A stretch of DNA of 7,301 bases from Acidobacteriaceae bacterium (GCA_019244945.1 JAFASD010000581.1:1-7301), one strand, 5' to 3'; shown: positions 1 to 7,195, counted from the stretch's first letter. Numbers and translations: made by a program. Notes: generated by a model from the letters alone, not told the origin.

Positions 1-931
<931 letters not shown>

Positions 932-933
<2 letters not shown>

Positions 934-1224
934 TTTGCCGAATGAACTCCTTTCTGGGGACGTGAGGACCGTGTTTCTACCGAGCGAACCCAATTTGGGC
1001 TTCGACGCCGCCGTCTGCGAGACGAAGCCAGTTTCGCGATTTTGCCGAACGAACTGCATTCACCGAATGAACTTGCCGTTCTGAGGTGATTGTGCGAAAC
1101 GAACCCAACTTTCCTTCTCGCGCGATCTTTGCGAAACGAACCGAGCCAAGTCGGCGCGAGTTGTCATTTTGCCGGACGAACTCCTTTTTCTAGACTCCTT
1201 GAACATCCCTGCGAAACGAAGCCA
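932..1224. repeat. Cluster of short degenerate interspersed repeats (TTTGCSRAACGAAC family)
   Basis: At least seven copies of a 15-19 base unit lie within 300 bases. One form reads ATTTTGCCGAACGAACTSC (932-950, 1039-1056, 1166-1184). The other reads TGCGAAACGAASCCA (1016-1030 with one change, 1093-1107, 1130-1144, 1210-1224). Weaker copies lie near 980-992 and 1062-1075. The two forms align base for base over TTTGC(C/G)(G/A)AACGAAC, so they are probably one family. All copies lie in the same orientation. Spacing is irregular (roughly 25-80 bases) and the spacers are not alike, so this is not a CRISPR. Short reading frames across it give recurring peptides such as RNEPS and CETNP, which I treat as spurious translation of the repeat. 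The first copy overlaps the helicase start codon. Confidence 0.75.
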
Positions 1225-1576
1225 GCCCTCCCTTGCGTCGCGAACGGCTCGCCTGAGATTTCTGGCTGGGGCGTATTCGCCAGTCTACCTATGGCAACGC
1301 GCTAAAGCCTAGCATTGGACTAAAGTGGGATCGCAGGAACCTTGCCGTAAGTGCATGAAAGGACTGGCAGGGAGTGAAGCGTTGCGGGTGAGGATGGCTC
1401 GAATTAGGGGGTGGGGAGTTGGGCGCGTTTCGATGTGGAGTCGGGCGCTCGCGGCCAGACTAGTCAGGGGCTCTACCGGTGCGGCCGCCTCCGAAATGCA
1501 AATAGGCTTTCGCAAGCCAGATTTGCCCGGCTGCACCCATTCGAAAATTTCTCACCTGACGTGCGGCGCAGGTTCT

Positions 1577-1594
1577 TCGTCTGATCTCAGACGA
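1577..1594. repeat. Perfect inverted repeat (8-2-8)
   Basis: TCGTCTGA and TCAGACGA flank the dinucleotide TC. As RNA it could fold as a 7-bp stem with a four-base loop. As DNA it has the size and symmetry of a dimeric repressor site. No T-run follows, so it is not an intrinsic terminator. It lies about 460 bases before the operon at 2054, too far to assign it to that gene with confidence. Confidence 0.4.
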
Positions 1595-2040
1595 GATGCT
1601 CCCTTGTCATTTCTTAATCATTCGACATCAGGTAAATCTACGCCCGGCCGCAACTTACGACCGCGTGCGAAAGACGGGTGCAGTCAGATCAATTGCATTT
1701 GTGACGTCCTCGAAGCCCGCTTCTGGACGATCGAATTTGATCTCCTGTGGAAGACGTTTATGCCAGTCATGTTTCCAATGCCCGGCGCACAGTCTATGCA
1801 AGACTTACGTAATGAAACATGTACGCCATCTTGCGTTAGAGCGAGACCGGCGGTGTCGTAGGCACGCCCTCATCTTGCCGAACGCCCTGCTTCGCAGCTT
1901 GCTTCTCGGGGCGAAGCCCTTAAACGCCTTTGCTGCGGATTGTGCTTGGCACTGCCGGATCCTTGCGCCGTCCCATCTACTTTTCTACCTTCCTACTCGT
2001 CGAATGATGGCGAGTCCGTCAGGTTTACTCTTCAATAAAT

Positions 2041-2044
2041 GAGG
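2041..2044 (+). promoter_or_regulatory. Shine-Dalgarno GAGG that decides the start at 2054
   Basis: GAGG ends nine bases before the ATG at 2054. An in-frame ATG at 2039, five codons earlier, is preceded only by an AT-rich stretch (CTTCAATAA) without a Shine-Dalgarno sequence, and the GAGG would lie inside its coding sequence. The conserved domain begins at ICFFSMPFG, a few residues after either start, so 2054 is preferred. Confidence 0.55.
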
Positions 2045-2053
2045 CAGATTCAA

Positions 2054-3373
2054 ATGGAACAAGAGAAGATCTGTTTTTTTTCCATGCCGTTCGGCAAGAA
2101 GGTTGATCCATATACAGGGCGAGAATTCGATTTCGACCTAATCTATCGAACTCTCCTGCTACCCGCCGTCCAAGACGCTGGTTACCAAGCGGTTCGTGGC
2201 GATCAATTTGTCGAGTCGATACCTCTCCGTCCGATTTTGGAACGAATCATTAGGAGCCAGATTTTCGTCGCGGATCTCACGACAGCCAATCCAAACGTCC
2301 TATACGAATTGGGCTTGCGCCACGGATTGAGTAACGGCGCAACAGTGCTGGTGATGGCTTCGGGGACGCAAGTTCCGTTTGATATCTCGTTCGCTCGCCC
2401 CGTTTTATACACGGTGGATTACCGCGGCAACTTGATCGAGAGTAACGAGGTCAGACGTTTTCTTTCGGAAGCCATACGTCAGGGTGTAGGCAGAACTGGG
2501 AGCGATAGTCCGGTCTATACCTTCTTCCCCGAGCTTCACGTCGAGATGCCGAGCGAATTTTTGGGAGCTGGACGGAAGGCGCCAGCTATCCCGAAGCAAA
2601 CTTCAAAGGGCGGGAGTCTGCCAGGCGGATTGCCCTCACCCGAGTCGTTGAAGCTGGCGGAACAGGAGGTTGGGAGCGGGAACGATATCGACCCCACATC
2701 CGTTTTGGAAACCCTGAGGGGTTACCAAGCCACCTCGGCCTGGGAAGACCTAATCAGGTTTGCCAACGAACTTCCCGAGAAGTTCAGAGAAATGCCACAG
2801 GTGCAACAAATGACGGCGCTCGCACTAAATCGCCTTGGCAGGGGTAAGGAGAGCATTGCGCTTATAAGTTCGCTCATTGCAAGAACCGGAGGAGATGCTG
2901 AAACTTACGGAATATTAGGGCGGATTTACAAAGGGCTTTACGCCCGAGAGGGAAGGCGGGAGTATCTCGATCAAGCTATCGCAAGTTACCGCTCGGCCTT
3001 TAAGCTGGCGCCGAACGATTTTTACTCCGGAATCAACTTGGTGTCGCTGCTTTCGAAGTACGGAGGGGTTGGAGACCAAAATGAGTTGAACCAACTCATA
3101 CCGATACTTAGAGATCAGATCTCCCACATAATTGCCGACCCGCGAAGTGGTTACTGGGATGTCGCGACAGCATTTGAACTAGCTGTCATTGCGCACGATT
3201 GGCCTGCAGCGCACGAAGTGCTGAGGAGAATGCTTGTGGAATCCAAAGCCGAGTGGATGCTCGAGACGACCGCGAAAAATTTGCAAGATCTTGGGAAATC
3301 CATGGCAGAAGAAGACCAGGCCCAATTGCAGAGCTTGGTCGGCGCCTTAGCGGAATGGCGATCGAATGCCTGA
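2054..3373 (+). CDS. DRHyd/nucleoside-deoxyribosyltransferase-like domain fused to ASK-like TPR (MAP3K TRAFs-binding, DUF4071-type) domain
   Basis: A 439-residue protein (444 if the ATG at 2039 is used; numbering below is from 2039). Residues 12-165 form a Rossmann-like nucleotide-hydrolase domain: FSMPFG 14-19, R53/D55, then ADLTTANPNVLYELGLRH 78-95 and PFD 113-115. Asp79 and Glu90 fit the acidic pair of nucleoside 2-deoxyribosyltransferase/Rcl-type N-glycosidases. A Gly/Pro-rich linker (about 172-220) leads to helical repeats at 221-415 carrying LGRIYKGL, FYSGINLVSLL, YWDVATAFE and IAHD. This order and wording match the TRAFs-binding TPR region of animal ASK kinases as I remember it, where a degenerate DRHyd domain also precedes it. 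Likely cytosolic; no signal peptide or membrane segment. The gene overlaps the next by 8 bases. I infer a sensor/effector in a nucleotide-based defence system. Activity and substrate are unknown. Confidence 0.85.
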   Translation: MEQEKICFFSMPFGKKVDPYTGREFDFDLIYRTLLLPAVQDAGYQAVRGDQFVESIPLRPILERIIRSQIFVADLTTANPNVLYELGLRHGLSNGATVLVMASGTQVPFDISFARPVLYTVDYRGNLIESNEVRRFLSEAIRQGVGRTGSDSPVYTFFPELHVEMPSEFLGAGRKAPAIPKQTSKGGSLPGGLPSPESLKLAEQEVGSGNDIDPTSVLETLRGYQATSAWEDLIRFANELPEKFREMPQVQQMTALALNRLGRGKESIALISSLIARTGGDAETYGILGRIYKGLYAREGRREYLDQAIASYRSAFKLAPNDFYSGINLVSLLSKYGGVGDQNELNQLIPILRDQISHIIADPRSGYWDVATAFELAVIAHDWPAAHEVLRRMLVESKAEWMLETTAKNLQDLGKSMAEEDQAQLQSLVGALAEWRSNA

Positions 3374-4034
3374 TATCGAGTCCACTCTCAAGTTTCTGAA
3401 TCAGCTTTGTAGGCGTCTAGACAGAGCGGAGGAGGACCGGCGCGACCTCTTACAGAGCCGTTTGCCCCAGGGTATGAAGGACGAGCAGGATAAGAATGCC
3501 CTACAACAAATCTCTACGCTTCAAAGAAATCAGGAAGATTTGCTACGTGAGTTAATCCGTTATCCCCCGCACTCAGTCGAGCATTTTGCAAATCTGGACC
3601 AATTTCACCAGACGTCTCCATACGAGAAATCGGTGTTTGTCATGACCAAGTTCCCCGAAAATAAATCTCAACTAGACACGGAACTTGCCCGCGTTATCCA
3701 AGCGGTTCGAGATTCAGTGGCAAAGGTCGGTTTCAAATCCCATATGGCTTGTGACAAGACATACAATCCCATGCTGTGGAGGAATGTAGAATTCTATCTT
3801 CTGGCGTGCAGCAAGGGAATAGCGATAGTCGAAAGCCAGCACACTCCCGAATTGAATCCGAACGTAACAATGGAATGGGGTTGGATGAGAGGGATGAATC
3901 GTCAGGTTCTCTTCCTTATTGAAAGGTCATTTGATAAAAGGCGAGCCGACCTGAGCGGTCTGATCGAAGCACCATTCGACTGGAACAACCCTGAAACGGA
4001 AATCGAGAACGCGGTCAAGAAGTTCCTCCTTTGA
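3366..4034 (+). CDS. Helical N-terminus plus second NDT/DRHyd-like (TIR-like fold) domain protein, operon partner
   Basis: A 222-residue protein whose ATG lies inside the end of the preceding gene (8-base overlap with its TGA at 3371-3373), so translation is probably coupled. Residues 1-65 are charged, helical and coiled-coil-like. From residue 89 the sequence turns to an alpha/beta fold: SVFVMTKFP 89-97, a conserved-looking CDK at 129-131, LWRNVEFYLL 137-146, GIAIVES 151-157, then NPNVTMEWGW 164-173 and VLFLIE 181-186. NPNV-x-x-E-x-G also occurs in the upstream protein (NPNVLYELG), so Glu170 may be its equivalent of the catalytic glutamate, while the upstream ADL aspartate is replaced by VES. 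This points to a diverged second member of the same nucleoside-processing/TIR-like superfamily. I recognise no named family. A role as effector or partner of the upstream ASK-like protein is inferred from the overlap. Confidence 0.75.
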   Translation: MPDIESTLKFLNQLCRRLDRAEEDRRDLLQSRLPQGMKDEQDKNALQQISTLQRNQEDLLRELIRYPPHSVEHFANLDQFHQTSPYEKSVFVMTKFPENKSQLDTELARVIQAVRDSVAKVGFKSHMACDKTYNPMLWRNVEFYLLACSKGIAIVESQHTPELNPNVTMEWGWMRGMNRQVLFLIERSFDKRRADLSGLIEAPFDWNNPETEIENAVKKFLL

Positions 4035-4463
4035 GAGGCTGACTCGTATCGCAGCGGTCCCGTATTAAGGAAATGAATTTATTGGGTTTGCTGGTGAAGT
4101 GAACTTCCGCTGAATGTTCGTCCGGGCGATCCGTTGCTTACCGAGCTGTCTCGTAGCTGAGGTAATTACCCATGCAGGGGTCCGAAGTTCCTGCCGCCTC
4201 AATCGTGGTGGCACTTTCATTTAGATCATGCTAGTTGATCATTGGTTCATGTGTCATTTACAGCAGTAAAGGGTCGCACGAATATCCATTACGCGCAGGT
4301 CCAGAAGTCGGCTTGGGAGTCATGCCGAGGCCGTTTGGAACCTTCTGTCCGTTTGCTTGACAAAAAAGGGAAGTGCTTTGATTGTAGTCGCGTCGATCCG
4401 CATGTCAGCCGTCGCTAATAGGGAAAGCGTACTTGCCATAAGCAGTATGATGCGTTTTGAGAG
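4035..4463. other. Intergenic spacer of about 430 bases
   Basis: No convincing gene is visible. A minus-strand frame at 4320-4502 overlaps the start of the TIR gene and has no recognisable domain. No strong terminator follows the stop at 4034. A small inverted repeat, GATCA...TGATC, lies at 4224-4240. The possible promoter for the TIR gene is listed separately. Confidence 0.55.
4357..4385 (+). promoter_or_regulatory. Possible sigma-70 promoter before the TIR gene
   Basis: A perfect -35 hexamer TTGACA (4357-4362) is followed, after 17 bases, by GATTGT (4380-4385), which matches only three positions of TATAAT. Transcription would start about 70 bases before the ATG at 4464. If real, it means the TIR gene is expressed separately from the operon ending at 4034. 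The weak -10 keeps this tentative. Confidence 0.35.
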
Positions 4464-4970
4464 ATGTCCATTCCTGCAAGACTCTTTTATTCTTACGCGC
4501 ATGAAGACGAGGAGTTGCGAAAGAGCTTAGAGAATCATCTGGCCATTCTGAGGAGAAAAGGGGTCATTTCGGAGTGGCACGATAGGCTCATTTTCGCAGG
4601 CGCGAAGTGGAGCCAGGTCATCGACGATCACGTAAATAGAGCCGATGTTATACTTCTCCTCATTAGTCCTGACTTTTTGGCTTCGGACTACTGCCATGAG
4701 GTCGAGATGAAGCGTGCGCTGGAACGACACGCAGCCGGAGATGCCGTTGTTATACCCGTAATACTTCGCTCTGTCGATTGGAGGGGTGCTGAATTTGAAC
4801 ACTTACAACCCCTTCCCACGGACAACAAGCCAGTCAAGAGTTGGCACGATCTCGATGAAGCGTTCACAGACGTCGCGCGCGGGATCCGCCATGTCATCGA
4901 AGGTCGTCTTGTCAAAGAGAATGCTAGCCCAACAGCGGTGACCTGCTCCCCACAATTCGCAGGAAGTTGA
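4464..4970 (+). CDS. TIR-domain protein, C-terminus replaced by IS-encoded residues
   Basis: The 168-residue reading frame is almost entirely a TIR domain: LFYSYAHED (box 1) 7-15, EWHDR 37-41, DVILLLISPDFLASDYC 61-77, EMKRALERH 81-89, VVIPVILR 95-102 and AFTDVARGIR 133-142. Glu79 or Glu81, after SDYC, is at the position of the catalytic glutamate of NAD-cleaving TIR enzymes, so NADase activity is plausible. The in-frame TGA just upstream (4458-4460) makes 4464 the first possible ATG. No good Shine-Dalgarno is seen. The left end of the insertion sequence begins at 4939, so about residues 159-168 come from the element. The original protein was probably longer, with a further C-terminal region now lost. 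It may still fold, since the TIR domain itself is complete. Similar TIR proteins serve in prokaryotic defence; its tie to the upstream operon is inferred. Confidence 0.85.
   Translation: MSIPARLFYSYAHEDEELRKSLENHLAILRRKGVISEWHDRLIFAGAKWSQVIDDHVNRADVILLLISPDFLASDYCHEVEMKRALERHAAGDAVVIPVILRSVDWRGAEFEHLQPLPTDNKPVKSWHDLDEAFTDVARGIRHVIEGRLVKENASPTAVTCSPQFAGS
4939..4961 (+). repeat. IS left terminal inverted repeat
   Basis: Starts TGACCTGCTCCCC and ends TTCGCA. It pairs with the reverse complement of 6212-6233, with mismatches at the ninth base and two inner bases and one extra C. Its bases are also read as the last codons of the TIR frame. Confidence 0.8.
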
Positions 4971-4972
4971 AT

Positions 4973-5287
4973 ATGATTTCGTACGAAGGAAAGGGAAAGA
5001 AGGGGATGCCAAGGAGCAAGCACAGTGAGGCGGCGATCATCGCCGCGTTGCAGCAACTAGACGCCGGACGAAGGGCCGCCGAAGTGGCGCGCGAGGTAGG
5101 CGTGAGCACATATACGATCTATGCCTGGAAGGCGAAGTACGGTGGCATGGACGTGAGCGAGGCGCAGGAAGCGAAGCAGCTGCGGGACGAGAATGCACGG
5201 CTGAAGAAGCTGGTAGCGGATCTGAGCTTGGACAAAGATGCGCTGCAATCGGTGATTCGAAAAAACGGCTGGAGCTCACAGCAATGA
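4973..5287 (+). CDS. IS3-family transposase OrfA (helix-turn-helix, leucine zipper)
   Basis: A 104-residue protein. Residues 16-58 hold the helix-turn-helix that binds the terminal repeats (IIAALQQLDAG..VAREVGVSTYTIYAWK), followed by KYGGMDVSEA, a hallmark of IS407-type OrfA. A leucine zipper follows with Leu70, Leu77, Leu84 and Leu91 in exact heptad spacing, used for multimerisation. The ATG at 4973 has AGGA eight bases upstream and is preferred. TTG at 4967 and ATG at 5006 (MPRSKHSE, close to the usual family length) are alternatives. The start lies two bases after the stop of the TIR frame, so it could be translated from TIR transcripts. The TGA at 5285-5287 overlaps the OrfB start as ATGA. 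OrfA alone normally acts as a regulator; the OrfAB fusion is the transposase. Confidence 0.9.
   Translation: MISYEGKGKKGMPRSKHSEAAIIAALQQLDAGRRAAEVAREVGVSTYTIYAWKAKYGGMDVSEAQEAKQLRDENARLKKLVADLSLDKDALQSVIRKNGWSSQQ
5260..5266 (+). promoter_or_regulatory. Programmed -1 frameshift site A_AAA_AAC
   Basis: The heptamer is in the exact phase required: in the OrfA frame it reads CGA-AAA-AAC. A slip of one base back enters the OrfB frame, which then has no stop before the OrfB ATG (CGG CTG GAG CTC ACA GCA ATG). This would make an OrfAB fusion of about 410 residues, the active transposase form in IS3 elements. GGAG at 5271-5274 lies nine bases before the OrfB ATG, so independent starts on OrfB are also possible. 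Confidence 0.75.
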
Positions 5288-6204
5288 AGGCGGCTGTAGA
5301 GCACCTGAAGCAGGACTATGCCTTCAGTGAGCGGCGCGCGTGCGCCGTGTTGCGGTTGCCGGTATCTACGTTTCGTTATCGCTCATCGCGGTGTGACGCG
5401 GCGTTGCGTGAGAAACTGGCGGAACTGGCACGCGAGAAGCCGCGATTCGGTTACCGGCGGCTGCACATTCTGCTGCAACGTAAGGGCGAACGGATCAACC
5501 ATAAACGGGTCTGGCGCGTTTACCGCGAAGCGGGACTATGCGTCAAACGGCGGCGGCGCAAGCGACTGGCGCGCGTGGGCACGCCTGCTGTGGACGCGAC
5601 TAAAGTCAATGAGCGCTGGTCCTTGGACTTCGTCTCCGATGGGCTGGCGAGCGGACGCGCGATCCGGGTACTGAGCGTGGTAGACACCTATACGCGCGAG
5701 TGCCTGGCCCTCGATGTTGATACCAGTTTTCCGAGTCCGCGCGTTACGCGCGTGCTTGACAGCTTGTCGGCTGTACGCGGATTGCCCGAGCGCATTCGCT
5801 GCGATAACGGTCCAGAACTGACCAGCCGGCACTTCCTCGCCTGGTGTATTGATCGGCGCATCACGCTGGAACACATTCAGCCGGGCCGGCCGATGCAGAA
5901 CGGTCACGTGGAGAGCTTCAACGGAAAGTTCCGAGATGAGTGTTTGAACGTAAGCTGGTTCCGCAACTTATTCGAAGCCCGCCGGCAGATCCATCGCTGG
6001 CAGAAAGACTATAACGAATCGCGGCCACACAGTAGCTTGAGCTATCGCACGCCAGCGGAGTTCGCACTGCTCGCAACTGCGGCGATCAGTGCGGGGCAAT
6101 ACGTTGCTGATGTGGGGCAAGAGGCTTCAAACGCCAGCCCCTTGCCCCACACCCCCATCCCCGCTCAAAACAGGATCAAAAAGCTCAATGCCGGTTTCGT
6201 ATGA
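5284..6204 (+). CDS. IS3-family transposase OrfB (DDE integrase catalytic domain)
   Basis: A 306-residue protein with an N-terminal HTH_21-type region (ERRACAVLRLPVSTFRYR, about 16-33, and RFGYRRLHILL, 54-64) and an rve-type catalytic core. The DDE triad is Asp115 (WSLDFV), Asp174 (RCDNGPE) and Glu210 (NGHVESFNG), with the usual 35 residues between the last two. YNESRPHSSL at 243-252 is the typical post-catalytic signature. Nothing in the frame looks broken, so the element may still be active. It starts in an ATGA overlap with OrfA and is probably made mainly as an OrfAB fusion by -1 frameshifting. It cuts and joins DNA at the terminal repeats. Confidence 0.95.
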   Translation: MKAAVEHLKQDYAFSERRACAVLRLPVSTFRYRSSRCDAALREKLAELAREKPRFGYRRLHILLQRKGERINHKRVWRVYREAGLCVKRRRRKRLARVGTPAVDATKVNERWSLDFVSDGLASGRAIRVLSVVDTYTRECLALDVDTSFPSPRVTRVLDSLSAVRGLPERIRCDNGPELTSRHFLAWCIDRRITLEHIQPGRPMQNGHVESFNGKFRDECLNVSWFRNLFEARRQIHRWQKDYNESRPHSSLSYRTPAEFALLATAAISAGQYVADVGQEASNASPLPHTPIPAQNRIKKLNAGFV

Positions 6205-6211
6205 TCGCGTG

Positions 6212-6233
6212 TGCGGATTTTGGGGGCAGGTCA
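6212..6233 (-). repeat. IS right terminal inverted repeat
   Basis: Read inwards on the minus strand it begins TGACCTGCCCCC and ends TCCGCA, matching the left end at 4939-4961. It starts eight bases after the OrfB stop codon, the usual arrangement for a compact IS. Confidence 0.8.
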
Positions 6234-6378
6234 CAGGATCTCGACTGGTATTCGCAACAGATAGTTGGTTAACAAATGGTCACTTCCGCGCATTTCCTGT
6301 CCCAACATACTCAGCACAGATTAACTGGTAGTCAGATTGCAGCGTGAGAACGTCCTTTGTCACAAAGAGAGATGACAG

Positions 6379-6401
6379 ACCGCTTTGAAAGCGGTATTTT
6401 T
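6379..6401 (+). terminator. Probable intrinsic terminator
   Basis: ACCGCTTT and AAAGCGGT flank a single G, giving a stem of six or seven pairs with a small loop, followed at once by ATTTTT. It would stop transcripts coming from the TIR gene or the IS before the gene at 6461. A second perfect short palindrome, CTTTGT-C-ACAAAG, lies just upstream at 6355-6367 without a T-run. Confidence 0.6.
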
Positions 6402-6460
6402 GGAAACTGGGAAACGGCTTGTCACGAACTCTGTAGGGTTCATACGAAATGGAACAGTAG

Positions 6461-7027
6461 ATGTCTCAAAGTCTTCTTAAAATAGTTGTATTGAGCGCAG
6501 CCGCTGGGTCGGTGGCGTGCTCCGGTCCTCCCGGAGCATTTCCACCACAGACGGAATTCGGTTCTTCTCTTATTACGGCTCTTTCGTTGGAGCGTCGTGA
6601 ATCCGCGCATCTGAAGATGCGAGTGGAGTACCCTGAGTCTTTTCGGGGAGGAGTCATTGATGGCGTAGTAACATGCGACGAGCGAGGAAATACCCTAACC
6701 TTAGTTGTACATTCACTAGACCTGGAGGGAACACACCTTTGCATCAGCGGTCAAATTGGGGCGGTGGCAAACTCGAAAGGCACGAGGGCACGCGATGACA
6801 GGGGTACTCCAATAACTGTGGAGAACTTCGTACCATCGACGACGACGATGGTGACACAGCAGGTATGTACTGGTCAACAAGAGCAGCAGACCTGTATGCC
6901 CATGATTTTTCCCATGTCCTTTCCCGGGACTCTTTCGATGTTAATAAAGGCAGAACCCAACCATGGTATTACTTTGAACCGCAATAGCTTGTTGGTGCTT
7001 CATCTCTTAAATCAGCCCTGCAATTGA
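6461..7027 (+). CDS. Hypothetical secreted or lipoprotein-like protein
   Basis: A 188-residue protein with no family I recognise. The first 20 residues look like a signal peptide: Lys7, a hydrophobic run LLKIVVLSAAAG, then SVAC with Cys20. That would be a lipobox with an unusual Ser at -3, so lipidation at Cys20 is possible but not certain; ordinary signal-peptidase cleavage is the alternative. The rest is polar and beta-rich in look, with five further cysteines (72, 94, 136, 145, 187) that could form disulfides outside the cytoplasm. A Gln-rich stretch at 133-143 separates Cys136 and Cys145. GGA lies seven bases before the ATG. It stands alone between a terminator-like hairpin and a 168-base spacer. 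There is no sign that it belongs to the TIR or ASK-like genes. Confidence 0.65.
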   Translation: MSQSLLKIVVLSAAAGSVACSGPPGAFPPQTEFGSSLITALSLERRESAHLKMRVEYPESFRGGVIDGVVTCDERGNTLTLVVHSLDLEGTHLCISGQIGAVANSKGTRARDDRGTPITVENFVPSTTTMVTQQVCTGQQEQQTCMPMIFPMSFPGTLSMLIKAEPNHGITLNRNSLLVLHLLNQPCN

Positions 7028-7038
7028 GGAGTCCTCAA
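7024..7038. repeat. Perfect short palindrome at the end of the 6461-7027 gene
   Basis: TTGAGGA and TCCTCAA flank a single G, and the palindrome overlaps the TGA stop codon. As RNA it could form a small hairpin, but no T-run follows, so a terminator role is weak. The 7039-7195 spacer after it holds no gene that I can support. Confidence 0.4.
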
Positions 7039-7195
7039 CCTAAATAGGCAGATGATAAGGCTCATACGCACAAGCAACTCGGAGAGAGGCGTCAATGGCT
7101 CCAGTTAATCTTAAACAATTCAAACAATGACCGTCTGACTGGAACTAAATGTTAGCTTATTTTCAGGTACCTTTCAGGCCTTGCTGAGATGACGT

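Larger units (their letters stand above)
1225..2053. other. Long stretch with no convincing gene
   Basis: Open frames exist here on both strands (for example 1325-1861 plus, 1309-1536 minus, 1596-2042 plus), but none has a recognisable domain, a good Shine-Dalgarno sequence or a protein-like composition. They are rich in Arg, Ser, Cys and Pro, as expected from out-of-frame reading of GC-rich DNA. A perfect 8-2-8 inverted repeat lies at 1577-1594. A related string, TTGCCGAACGCC, at 1875-1886 may be a degenerate copy of the upstream repeat. The promoter of the operon starting at 2054 should lie near the right end, but I see no clear -35/-10 pair. Confidence 0.6.
4939..6233 (+). mobile_element. 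IS3-family insertion sequence (IS407-like), apparently complete
   Basis: A 1295-base element bounded by TGACCTGC...GCAGGTCA, with two overlapping transposase frames, a slippery site and a full DDE motif. The ends are imperfect inverted repeats, matching at 19 of 22 positions with one gap. Size, 5'-TG...CA-3' ends and the KYGGMDVSEA string of OrfA fit the IS407 subgroup of IS3. Three- or four-base direct repeats would be expected at the borders, but the left flank (GCGG) and the right flank (CAGG) do not match. A second event, such as an adjacent deletion or recombination between copies, may therefore have followed insertion. It interrupts the 3' part of the TIR gene. Confidence 0.9.

Noticed and set aside
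1090..1305. 71-codon frame with CETNP and RNEPS peptides
   Set aside because: It is a translation of the short repeat family, not a protein gene.
1325..1861. 178-codon plus-strand open frame
   Set aside because: Composition rich in Arg, Ser and Cys, no recognisable domain, no good Shine-Dalgarno; a competing minus-strand frame (1309-1536) is equally open. More likely chance in GC-rich DNA.
1946..1966. Sigma-54-like promoter (TTGGCAC ... TTGC)
   Set aside because: The gap between the two elements is ten bases instead of five, so the -24/-12 geometry fails.
1596..2042. 148-codon plus-strand open frame ending at the operon start
   Set aside because: No domain, Arg/Leu/Cys-rich, overlaps the previous spurious frame, and no ribosome binding site.
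4320..4502. 60-codon minus-strand frame with a hydrophobic stretch
   Set aside because: It overlaps the start of the well-supported TIR gene, has no recognisable domain, and looks like chance.
5536..5907. 123-codon minus-strand frame inside the transposase
   Set aside because: Antisense shadow of OrfB, whose DDE motif fixes the real frame.
6234..6331. Continuation of the TIR gene after the IS
   Set aside because: The three forward frames give only short peptides with no similarity to TIR-protein tails that I can recognise.
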